A stretch of 64,000 nucleotides of DNA from Tahibacter aquaticus (GTDB lineage Bacteria > Pseudomonadota > Gammaproteobacteria > Xanthomonadales > Rhodanobacteraceae), in assembly GCF_004363655.1 (NCBI RefSeq), contig NZ_SNZH01000003.1, positions 1 through 64,000 on the forward strand, given 5' to 3'. Both the position numbers and the translations under genes were made by a program. A model generated the notes under the pieces. The model did not search any database. It was not told where the DNA came from and saw nothing but the letters and a program-made list of their open reading frames with translations. Of the stretch, positions 1-8,300 are shown piece by piece (the first letter of the stretch is position 1; every line of letters begins with the position of its first letter).

Positions 1-293
1 CGCTTCAACGTGACGGCGCCAGAAGGCTTCGGTCTTCGATGCTTGCACGCTTGGCGCTCCGAGAAGGTGAGCGACAAGCATTGCTCTGATGATCGGGTTC
101 GAGAATGTGGCGGCGCCGGACGCTTACTTGGGGTCAGGTTACCTTCCACTTGCTCAAGGACAACGGCACAGTTTCGCCTGGCGCCATGAAGCGTGGCCCA
201 GCGCCCGTTCCTGCTCGCAGCAGCCGGCGTTCCTTGGGGGCTGGCCCGCCCAGTCGCGTCAGCTCAGGGATTACCCCGCTGAGCCTGTTCCCT
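1..293. other. Leading intergenic stretch
   Basis: I see no convincing gene here. Open frames run through it but have no ribosome binding site or recognisable protein pattern. The only structured element is a copy of a dispersed GGGTCAGGTT-type motif at 130-147, described separately. The gene upstream of the window edge cannot be inferred. Confidence 0.5.
130..147 (+). repeat. Dispersed GGGTCAGGTT element, copy 1
   Basis: The sequence GGGGTCAGGTTACCTTCC resembles three further stretches in the window, at 4203-4220, 5136-5153 and 21564-21580. The shared core is GGGTC-A/C-G/A-GTT-x-ACTTCC, with differences between copies. All four are in the same orientation and lie outside intact genes. The function is unknown. 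Confidence 0.4.
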
Positions 294-1172
294 ATGCTGC
301 CGTCGATACGATTCGCCTGTGCTGCTGTCGTTCTTGTTGCATCCCCGGTCGCGCTTGCCCAGCAGGTCCAGTTCACGGCGGTGACCGGGTCGGCAACGCG
401 GCTTGCGCCAGGCGAAACCGGCACGCTGCGCTTACGCGTTCAATCGGAGTGGCCTGTCTGGGCGCGTGTCTATTCGGCGGATGCGGCAGATGGGGAATAC
501 GAGGTCAGTCGGGTCGGCGCGTCGGCGGGGTGTCCGGCGCTGGAGCCCCAGTCGTATGGAGCCAGCGTCACGTTCGACCCGACGGTAGCTGGCGGCGATC
601 TTGAGTGTGCCTATTCCGTTCATCGCGCCGGTTCTTCGATCAACGATCTGTCGGTCGACGTAACGCCCATGAACAGCAACGGATGGCCGGCCAGTGGCGG
701 TGTCGGACTGCGCTTCGGGGCTGTGCCCGATATGCGGCTTGATGTGCGGCAGGACTCAGTACGTTGGCTTCCGGATGGTCGCGCGCAGAACGAGCTGACG
801 ATCACGGTGCAGCAGTCGTCGACAGTAGCGCTATCGCAGGCCGCGGCGGGGTTCTGCCTGCTGATGCCTCTGCGCTTTGAGATGAGCGGAAGCCTTCGCA
901 ACGGTTGCGTTGGCCCTATGCCGGGCGGCGGTTTCTGCTTCAACGGTGGCTACCAGTTCCAGCTACCCGATATCCCGGTGCAGCAGGCCGTCACGTGCCG
1001 TGTGCAGTTGACGAGCAGGGAAGCCTATACAGCACCGCTGTACTACCCCATCAAATTCATCACGATGTCTATGCGGGATGCGGCAACCGGCGGACGGGTT
1101 TTGGCGCCGGAAGGCCCCTTCACCAATCTGGTGCTGGACATGGATCTGGTTTTCACCGGTCGGTTCGAGTGA
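294..1172 (+). CDS. Secreted protein of unknown function
   Basis: The product has 292 residues. I chose the ATG at 294 because it opens directly onto a signal peptide (MLPSIRFACAAVVLVASPVALAQQ, cleavage probably after ALA). The same frame is open upstream to 105, but that part is arginine-rich and does not look like protein. The mature part is rich in beta-strand patterns (for example TGTLRLRV and FEMSGSLRNGC) and has several cysteines that could form disulfides. It resembles the repeated extracellular DUF11-like or CARDB-like domains loosely, without a firm match. The C-terminus is DMDLVFTGRFE, similar to the IF-x-x-G-x-E tails of two other secreted proteins in this window. The role is unknown; export to the periplasm or beyond is well supported. 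Confidence 0.75.
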   Translation: MLPSIRFACAAVVLVASPVALAQQVQFTAVTGSATRLAPGETGTLRLRVQSEWPVWARVYSADAADGEYEVSRVGASAGCPALEPQSYGASVTFDPTVAGGDLECAYSVHRAGSSINDLSVDVTPMNSNGWPASGGVGLRFGAVPDMRLDVRQDSVRWLPDGRAQNELTITVQQSSTVALSQAAAGFCLLMPLRFEMSGSLRNGCVGPMPGGGFCFNGGYQFQLPDIPVQQAVTCRVQLTSREAYTAPLYYPIKFITMSMRDAATGGRVLAPEGPFTNLVLDMDLVFTGRFE

Positions 1173-1647
1173 GCGCCACCGTTTTCGAATCTGAATGATG
1201 GGCGCGGCAAGTTCGCTTTCAGTCATCCGACGACACGAGCTTGATCCAGTTTGCACACTCGCCCCAAGAAACCGACCGGGATAACGAGCCGCGTTCGAAG
1301 GGGGGGGCTTACATGGCGCGATCGAAAAAAACTGACCGGTACGCGTCATGCAAGGACGGCTGCGGGCGAATTGTCCGGGCTTGCATTTCACCGGGCACAC
1401 CGCCGCGCTACGCTGGTAGGCGGTGCTCCCAACAAGCGCATTGCAGCGCGGTTCGATCGCGGTGCAGTCATCCATGCAAACCCTTTCAGCGCTCGACGAA
1501 CTGGCGGCCTGCGTCGACGTCGGTTTCATGACATGTGGACCTGCACTCGCTGCCATGCCGAGCTGACCACCGACCAGATACCGCGGAATGTCGGCGCGCT
1601 GCTCTACCAATAAGAGTATTCGCTCGTCGACAACAGCAGAACGCCCT
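1173..1647. other. Intergenic stretch with repeat and micro-ORF
   Basis: There is no convincing gene. At 1211-1230 lies a 20-base sequence repeated exactly at 20737-20756. At 1533-1613 a 26-codon ORF begins MWTCTRCHAEL, with a CxxC pair like the start of a zinc-ribbon protein; it may be the truncated remnant of a small metal-binding gene, but it is too short to call. Confidence 0.4.
1211..1230 (+). repeat. 20-bp dispersed repeat, copy 1
   Basis: GTTCGCTTTCAGTCATCCGA occurs exactly here and at 20737-20756. Partial similarity extends upstream in both places (GAATGATGGGCGCGG against GATGAATGCGGCCG). Both copies precede small orphan genes by a few hundred bases. The function is unknown. Confidence 0.6.
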
Positions 1648-1881
1648 ATGAAATTCGGAGACGGCACCGATATCGAGCCCAGCGACTGGTTGCTCATTGC
1701 CGGACGCTATCGCGGGCGAGTGATCGCCTCGATGGACACGAGCAAATATCTGCCTGGATGCTCTGACTGGGCCTATCTCGGCACGGGCATCATGGTCGAC
1801 ACAGACTTTGGTGGCTTGGTTCATTACACAAACGAGACTGCTGAAGACTTCGTTCTGCTCAGGCGTGAGGAAAGTGCGTAA
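1648..1881 (+). CDS. Small conserved orphan protein, immunity-like
   Basis: The product has 77 residues. The start at 1648 (MKFGDGTDIEPSDWLL) is preferred over an upstream frame extension that is serine/threonine-rich and non-protein-like. The body (GRYRGRVIASMDTSKYLPG, then GIMVDTDFGGLVHY) reads as a compact beta-rich cytosolic domain without a signal peptide or TM segment. From memory, similar short proteins occur near contact-dependent toxin and immunity clusters, but I cannot name a family firmly. No toxin partner adjoins it: the upstream gene is a secreted protein in the same direction, 475 bases away. Its job is therefore open, with an orphan immunity protein as the leading guess. Confidence 0.6.
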   Translation: MKFGDGTDIEPSDWLLIAGRYRGRVIASMDTSKYLPGCSDWAYLGTGIMVDTDFGGLVHYTNETAEDFVLLRREESA

Positions 1882-2259
1882 TTGTAAACATTGACCGCAA
1901 CGCGCCTATCGACATGACCCAACAGGATCGGAATTCCGAGGTCGGGGAGGGGCCGGTGATCCGCCGATCCCTTGGGTCAGGCCGATACGACAATTCCCGT
2001 ATGGGCTCGATACATCGTATGTGCAATGCCTGCGTACGATAACGGAACGCGCTAGTGCCCGGTTTTCGTTCGATTGACGCGTATGTTTTCTTCGACCCAA
2101 CTGGCGGCGCAAGCATCGCCGCCGCTACGTTGGCTGAAGGGTGGAAGCCGAGCGCATGGGCCGTAACTCGTTCTCACAAACGTGTTTGTTTTAAATGCGG
2201 CAACGTCGTGTCGCGACCGGCGCTGGCCCGGTGCCGCGGCTTTCGTCTTCCTGGGGAAG
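1882..2259. other. Intergenic stretch between convergent genes
   Basis: I see nothing firm in it. A + strand frame from 2055 starts plausibly (PGFRSIDAYVFFDPTGGAS) but becomes cysteine/arginine-rich and runs antisense into the lipoprotein gene, so I do not call it. No strong terminator hairpin was recognised. Confidence 0.4.
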
Positions 2260-3123
2260 TCAAAGTTCTCGTGTCGTTATCAGCTGATCGTTGCCGTGGA
2301 TATCGAATGTGCGGATTCGCCCGTTTAGCTGTGGTCCCGAGCTGCGCATTTGTGCACCGGTAAGATCGACGGTGACGTCCAGCGACACCGTGCGGCCCGG
2401 ATGGCGTTTCAGTAGTGCCTGCGCCGCCGCTGGCTCCATCGGCCATGCCTGAGCCTGGGAAAGGTTGTCCAGCTGCAACGTGACCTGCTCGCCGCTGTAC
2501 TTGCCGCTTCGGAAGGTCAGCGTATTGCCGGGCGAGAACGCCGTGAGGTAATAAATCTTGCGGTCCGCATCGTACTGGCTGAACTGGCTGCGCAGGCGAA
2601 GTCGCAAGACACCGATGTCGGCGGTAGCGGCGAACATGGCCTCGAACGGCTTGCGCGCCTCGGCCAGCAGCCGTTCCCGGTCGGTAAATTCGTCGGCTTC
2701 TCGCCGGGAAACTGCAGCGGCAGCCCAATCATCGAATGGCGGGTTCCTGCCGAGGATGCGGTCGACGAGAAGCTCTATCTGGAAGTCGTCGGGATAGGAC
2801 AGCGTGCCTGTCCCCAGCGACTTCCCTGCCGGCTTCTCCGCGGCGACGGGAATCGGAGCGCCTGCGGGCGGCCCGGATGGCGGCGGAGCCGGCGGTGGCG
2901 ATGCGACTGTGGCCGGTAGCGGAGCTGTCGCCGACTCCGCGGACGCCGCAGTGGCAGAGCCTGCGTCGGCGGGTACAACTTTCGTCGACGAATCGTCGGC
3001 TTTTTTCGCCGCAGATGCCGGTGCGTCAGCATTGCCGCCGCATGCCGGCAGCGTCATGCAGACCAGTACGGCCCAGATGCCCGGCAGGCCAATGCCGGCA
3101 AAGCCCCGGCGCACAGGGTTCAC
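2260..3123 (-). CDS. Lipoprotein of unknown function
   Basis: The product has 287 residues. The N-terminus has a lipoprotein signal peptide with lipobox LPAC (Cys at about residue 28), followed by a low-complexity Ala/Pro/Ser/Asp linker to about residue 95 that would span part of the periplasm. The C-terminal globular part starts near YPDDFQIELLVDRILG and contains predicted helices and strands; it loosely resembles the DUF4852 family, which I cannot confirm. It starts with GTG, and its start overlaps the stop of the upstream lipoprotein gene by 4 nt (GTGA), so the two are translationally coupled and probably act together at the membrane. No enzyme motif is visible. Confidence 0.75.
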   Translation of the reverse strand: MNPVRRGFAGIGLPGIWAVLVCMTLPACGGNADAPASAAKKADDSSTKVVPADAGSATAASAESATAPLPATVASPPPAPPPSGPPAGAPIPVAAEKPAGKSLGTGTLSYPDDFQIELLVDRILGRNPPFDDWAAAAVSRREADEFTDRERLLAEARKPFEAMFAATADIGVLRLRLRSQFSQYDADRKIYYLTAFSPGNTLTFRSGKYSGEQVTLQLDNLSQAQAWPMEPAAAQALLKRHPGRTVSLDVTVDLTGAQMRSSGPQLNGRIRTFDIHGNDQLITTREL

Positions 3124-4112
3124 AAATCCACCTTGGAGGCATCAGCCTTTCTGAGCTTTGCCTCGCGCTGCTCGCGAGCAAGTGTTTCGGCGCGTTCCTG
3201 CATCGTCCTACCCAGGGAAAACAGCTTGTCCTGGTCGATCATCGCGACATGCAGAACGCCGACCAAGTCATGGTTGAACGGCTCACGGTCGATTCGTGCC
3301 TGGATAGTCAGGCCGCAGCCGGCACGCCATCCCTGGCTCCGCATCGCATCGGCGTTGAGCCCGGACTGCACGCAGGCTTCCAGCAGCGGATTCGCCTTGC
3401 TCAATGCGGTGCCGCTGGTGTCCATCGCCCAGGCCATGACCAGCCGGTCGCTGTTCTTGCTGCCACTCTCGAATTGAGGTGCGCCGTATTTTTCGCGCAG
3501 CGCGGCGCGCACGGTATTCACCGACGGTCTCTCGCCATCGTCGTAGTATTGCGAACGCCAGATTGCTGTCACGGTCTCCTTGCCGTGCAAGCCGGGCGTG
3601 GCGACCTTTACGCGCTCATCAAGGAACCACTGTCGCCCATTCGGTTCGCAGTCTTTGTCGCCGCCGCCCAAGTAGAAGTTGTAGTGGCATGGACTGCTGA
3701 CGCCTTCCCGTGCCATGAATGCCTGCGGCCCCAGCGCCTCTCCGTTGACAGAAACGCCGCTGAGGAAATCCTCGTGCAGCTCGATCGTCGACTTCGGCAA
3801 GCGGCAACGCACGTGAGTCAGCGCCTCATTCAACGTCATGCCTAGGTACAGCCCGGCAATGTCGATTGCCGCGGGTTTTGCCGCAAGAATCGCCTCGCAA
3901 TCCGGTCCGCGCGGTTCGATGCTGGCCGGCGCGGGCGGTGCCTCCTCCGGCGTGGCGGCGACGGATTCTGCTGCCACGGGTGGAGTAATGATCTTCGCCG
4001 CGGATGGTGGGGCAGCGGCCGCAGGTTGCGCGGGCTCCGGCGCCTTTCCACAGGCGGCAAGAATTCCCAGCAGCCCGATAGAAACAGATAGCCGCAAGAA
4101 TCTGCGAATCAT
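3120..4112 (-). CDS. Lipoprotein of unknown function, first of a pair
   Basis: The product has 330 residues. A lipoprotein signal with lipobox LAAC (Cys at about 21) is followed by a Pro/Ala-rich linker to about residue 68 and then a globular region. That region starts GPDCEAILAAKPAAIDIAGLYLGMTLNEAL, a pattern common in periplasmic proteins of the 'GM-x-LNEA' type that may bind ligands by pairs of strands. Conserved-looking cysteines (HVRCRL, SSPCHYN, DKDCEP, AGCGL) suggest disulfides. A strong Shine-Dalgarno (GGGGAGGTGA) sits before the ATG. It heads a two-gene unit with the overlapping lipoprotein gene at 2260-3123. The role is unknown. Confidence 0.78.
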   Translation of the reverse strand: MIRRFLRLSVSIGLLGILAACGKAPEPAQPAAAAPPSAAKIITPPVAAESVAATPEEAPPAPASIEPRGPDCEAILAAKPAAIDIAGLYLGMTLNEALTHVRCRLPKSTIELHEDFLSGVSVNGEALGPQAFMAREGVSSPCHYNFYLGGGDKDCEPNGRQWFLDERVKVATPGLHGKETVTAIWRSQYYDDGERPSVNTVRAALREKYGAPQFESGSKNSDRLVMAWAMDTSGTALSKANPLLEACVQSGLNADAMRSQGWRAGCGLTIQARIDREPFNHDLVGVLHVAMIDQDKLFSLGRTMQERAETLAREQREAKLRKADASKVDL

Positions 4113-4202
4113 CGCGTCACCTCCCCGAATGCGTCGGCTCAGATGTGTCGACAGAGTCCGAAATCTCTCACCGCCGGTGCCACCGCTATTCCTGGGATGA
4201 AC

Positions 4203-4220
4203 GGGGTCCGGTTAACTTAC
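4203..4220 (+). repeat. Dispersed GGGTCAGGTT element, copy 2
   Basis: GGGGTCCGGTTAACTTAC lies 52 bases before the broken HEAT-repeat gene. It matches copy 3, at 5136-5153 just after that gene, over GGTTAACTT. The two copies therefore bracket the gene in the same orientation. Confidence 0.4.
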
Positions 4221-4271
4221 ACTCAATCGAAGACTACAAAGTCGCTTTGCTTGCGTTCTCCGGGCGAACTC

Positions 4272-5114
4272 ATGAAAACACTACGCAAAACCCGATTTCA
4301 GAAAGCGTCACTGCAACATCTGACTCGCATCGCAGTGCGACACTGGTCGACGGAAGACAGCTCGAAAGCCATTGCGGAGCTGCAAATGCGCGGATCGCCG
4401 CAAACGCTGGAGCTGGCCCGCAATCTGTTCAGGAGCAGCGGTTGGCGCCGACGTGGGCTGGGCCTGTAAATCGTGTCGCAATTGTTCCGGCGTGAGCGCG
4501 GTCGGTGTGTCGAATACGCTACCGATGCCTGCCACACGCTGTCGTTTGCCGGCCTGCACGACCCACATCCCGAGGTCATTACTGCTGCCGTAACCGGTTT
4601 TTCCCATCGCCATCATCCTGCCGCTTTGGACGACTTGGTGCGGCTGTCGACGCATGCCAGCGACACTGTTCGCTGGGGCGTTGCCTTCACCCTCGCCGGC
4701 TATGCACAACCCGCAGCCATCAGCACAGTGCTGCGCCTGATGGCCGACCAAGACGACGATGTGCGCGACTACGCGACCTGGGCATTGGGCGAGATGCACG
4801 AGGCCGACACGCCGGAAGTCCGCGCGGCACTCTGGCGCAACATCGACGACAGAAACGAACACGTGTGTGGCGAAGCACTGAAAGGCTTGGCCGCGCGTGG
4901 CGACGAAGACGTAATTCCTCACCTGATTTCACGCCTGAAGCCGGACTGCCGTGTCTTCGAACTGCACGCTGCGGAATCGCTGGCTGCCCCCGCCCTGCTG
5001 CCGGCATTGCTGGCGCTGGACGCCCAGTGCGGCGAACCGGCAAGGGGCGAATCGCACTACTGGAGGAACCGGTTGGGTGACGCCATTGCGGCTTGCCAGC
5101 CGAAGCACGCCTGA
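4272..5114 (+). pseudogene. HEAT-repeat protein, interrupted by an in-frame TAA
   Basis: Read through, this is one frame of 280 codons from ATG 4272. The first 65 codons end ...RRRGLGL, then TAA at 4467-4469, then the same frame resumes IVSQLFRRERGR and continues to 5114. Related HEAT proteins, as I remember them, have a GLY-V/I-x-SQL pattern here, so TAA probably replaces a tyrosine codon by one base change. The downstream part holds at least four HEAT-like helical repeats (DPHPEVITAAVTGFSHR, SDTVRWGVAFTLAGY, DDVRDYATWALGEM, DEHVCGEALKGLA-like), which form protein-binding solenoids. A GTG at 4473 directly after the stop could restart translation of 213 residues, lacking the N-terminal helices. 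Either a pseudogene, a restarted shorter protein or a sequencing error. Confidence 0.75.
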
Positions 5115-5135
5115 GTTGGTCGCCCGAGACGAGCG

Positions 5136-5153
5136 GTATCAGGTTAACTTCCG
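5136..5153 (+). repeat. Dispersed GGGTCAGGTT element, copy 3
   Basis: GGTATCAGGTTAACTTCC lies 22 bases after the HEAT gene stop. It shares TCAGGTTA-x-CTTCC with copy 1 and GGTTAACTT with copy 2. Confidence 0.4.
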
Positions 5154-5332
5154 GCCGCTCGATGATTACATCGTAGCTCCGCCTGACGCGATGAAAGTGA
5201 GCCTGGCCCCGCTGCTGCAAAACCGCAAGCCGTGCCGGCCCGGTCAACGTGCGGGGCGAAACGCCTCGGCACTGCGACTACCCACACAGCGCCGCCCACC
5301 ATCGGCAGGCGATGCCGCACAACCGCCACTGC

Positions 5333-5364
5333 ACGCAAGGGCCGGCAGCAGCCGGCCCTTGCGT
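5333..5364 (-). terminator. Hairpin terminator after the RTX gene
   Basis: A perfect 14-bp stem (ACGCAAGGGCCGGC / GCCGGCCCTTGCGT) with a 4-nt AGCA loop starts 7 bases after the RTX stop. There is no clear U-tract on the minus strand, so termination may rely on other factors, or the hairpin may protect the mRNA 3' end. Confidence 0.6.
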
Positions 5365-5371
5365 AACCCGC

Positions 5372-8300
5372 TTACGCTACCCAGGTGTCCGGCGACGGGT
5401 AGCTTGTAATCGGCCGCATGTCCAACGCGCCCGCACCGCCAGGCGAGAGCGCCATGAGGTCGATCAGTCGCTGGCAGTGGGAAGCGACCGGGGCGTTTTC
5501 CAGCAGCGGTTTGGTAATGAAGGGCGCCCACGGAGCCTCCCCGCATTCCATCGGGCGCCGCCGGTCGGTGCTGGTGTCCATCGCGGTGTCCAGCGCCGCA
5601 AGCGGCCGGCGGCCTTCGCGGTAGATCGGAGCACGATCCGCCATCGACGCATCGCGTCCCCGGTGCTGCCCGCGGTCGTCATTGGTGATCGTGGCCCGCA
5701 CTGGCGCGGAGCGCGCGTTCGCTGCGTCGGCCGACCCAGCATCGAATCCGTCGTGGACGCGGAATTCTCCGTTCCACAGCGCTGCGGACACCGGGCGCTC
5801 ACGGATGCTGTCGCCGGAAATCGGTGCTGCAGGGTCGATGACGTTCCCGGACAGCGGTGCCGGATCGCCCTGGCCTTCCTTGGCCCCAGGGCCGTGCGTG
5901 AGCGCGGCGGAATCCTGCACGTGCAGCGGCTTGGCGGCCGCACGGGTTTCGGCGGATACGGTGACCTCGTCTGCGCTGGACATACCGCTCCCCGTCTTCC
6001 AGGCCGACGTGAATGCGGCCGTCAACGCGTCGCGCTGGGCGGTGGTCAGCGTGGTCTGCCCGGCTGGCGGTGGCGTCATGCCGGCCATGGCATTGACCAG
6101 TGTCTGCACGTCGGCGGCCAGCAGGTAGCGGTTTCCATCGGCTACCTGGATCTCTTCGGCACGGTACTGCGTGCCGAGGTACCAGTCCTTGATCACCAGC
6201 TTGTCGGTGGTGCCAATGATGCTGATCTCCAGGTTGTTGCTGCCGCTCGGGCGGCTGAACCACAGCTGGTCATAGGCAACGCCGGAAAGGAACCGGGCGA
6301 TGTCGTAGTTGCCGGCGGTCGAATCGGTCTCGATCACGGTATCGATGCCATGCCCGCGTGCCATCCGGTAGCTGTCGTTGCCCGTTCCGCCGGTCAAGGT
6401 ATCGGCGCCGGTGCCACCATCGAGAATATCGTTGCCGGCACCGGCGCTGATGGCGTTGGCGCCGCTGTTGCCGACCAGCGTGTTGGCCAGCGCATTGCCG
6501 GTGGCGCTGTTGCCGGCGGTGCCGGTCAGCGTCACGTTCTCGATGTACTGGTTTGCCGTCAGCGACAGGTTGAACGACACCGCCGCATTCACGGTATCGG
6601 TGCCGCTGTCGTTGGCTTCGTTGATCACATCGGTGGAGACATTGACGTGGTACGTATCGTCGCCCGCGCCGCCGGCCAGGGTGTCGTTGCCCAGTCCACC
6701 ATCGAGCACGTCGTTGCCGAGACCGCCATTGAGCGTGTTGTTGCCGCTGTTGCCGGTCAGGACATTGTCCAGGCTGTTGCCCGTGCCGTTGATGGCGTTG
6801 CTGCCGGTCAAGGTCAGGTTCTCGATGTTGTTGCGTGATGTGAGGTCGAAGGTGACGCTGCTGCTGACCGTGTCGGTGCCTTCGCCGGCCAGCTCGGTGA
6901 GGGTGTCGGTGGTCGAATCGACGGTGTAGGTATCGTCGCCCGTGCCGCCGATCAGCGTGTCGGTACCCGCACCGCCGTTCAAGGTGTCGTTGCCCGCATC
7001 GCCCGTCAGGGTGTTGTTGCCGGAATTGCCCGACAACTGATTGTTGAGTGCGTTGCCGGTGCCGGTCACATTGCCGCTGCCCGTCAGCGACAGGTTCTCC
7101 ACATTGGCGGCGAGGGTGTAGTTGAAGCCCGCCTGGACGGTGTCGCTGCCTTCATTGGCCAGCTCGTTGACGGTATCGCCGATGACGTCGACGACGTAGA
7201 TGTCATCGCCAGCGCCGCCCGACAGGGTGTCGGCACCGCTGCCGCCATTGAGCGTGTTGTTGGCGGCGTTGCCGGTGAGGGTATTGGCAAGGCTGTTGCC
7301 GGTGCCGTTGATGGCGTTGCTGCCGGTCAGGGTCAGGTTTTCCACATTGGCAGCCAGCGTCGGCAGCGTGACGGAGGTCTGGATGGTGTCGATGCCGTTG
7401 CCGGTCGACTCGGTCACCACATCCGAGGTGGCGTCGACGACGTAGGTATCGTCGCCGGCACCGCCGATCAGCGTGTCGGCACCGGCGCCGCCGTCGAGCA
7501 CGTTGTTCAGCTCATTGCCTTCGATGCGGTTGGCCAGCGTATTGCCGGTGCCGCGTACGGCGCTGTCGACCAGATAAAGCCGTTCGATATTTGCGGCGAG
7601 GGTGTGATCGACCGTGGCGTAGACGCTATCGGTGCCGGACGCGGCATTCTCCACAAGAAGATCGAGCGCATCGTTCACGTAGTACGTGTCATTGCCCGCA
7701 CCCCCTTCAACAATGTCGCTGCCGTCGTTGCCCGAAAGGCTGTCGTCGCCCGCATCACCGTACAGGTGGTCGTTGCCCACGCCGCCATAAACCTCGTCAG
7801 CACCATCGCCGCCACGCAGGGTATCGTTGCCGCCGTTGCCGAGGATGACGTCGTTGCCTGCAAGACCGTCGATGGTGTCGTCGCTGCCGAATCCATTGAC
7901 ATAGTCGTCGCCGGGCGTCGTTGTGAGCGCCTGCGCGCGGATCGACGCGCTGGTCCAGACGGTGCCATCCGACAGACGAACCTCGTGCGCCGGCGCACCC
8001 GCCCGCATGAAACCCACCAAGGTCACAGTGCCGACCGTGCTGCCATTGAAGCTGGTCAGGATCAGGTCGTCGTTCTCGTTGATCTGCCACGACACGTTGC
8101 CAGCCGTGTACGGCGCATCGAGCTGAATGACGTCGATGCCAGAACTCGCCGCATCCAGGCCGAGTACACGATCACTGCCGAAGTCGCCGTTGAACACGTG
8201 CGTGTCGTTGCCGGCACCGCCGTCGAGCGTATCGTCGCCAGCGCCCCCTTCCAGGCGGTCGTTTCCGCCGTTGCCGAGCAGGGTGTCATAACCGCTTCCG

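Noticed and set aside
2055-2363. Plus-strand ORF starting PGFRSIDAYVFFDPTGG
   Set aside because: The promising start is followed by non-protein-like sequence, running antisense into the lipoprotein gene.
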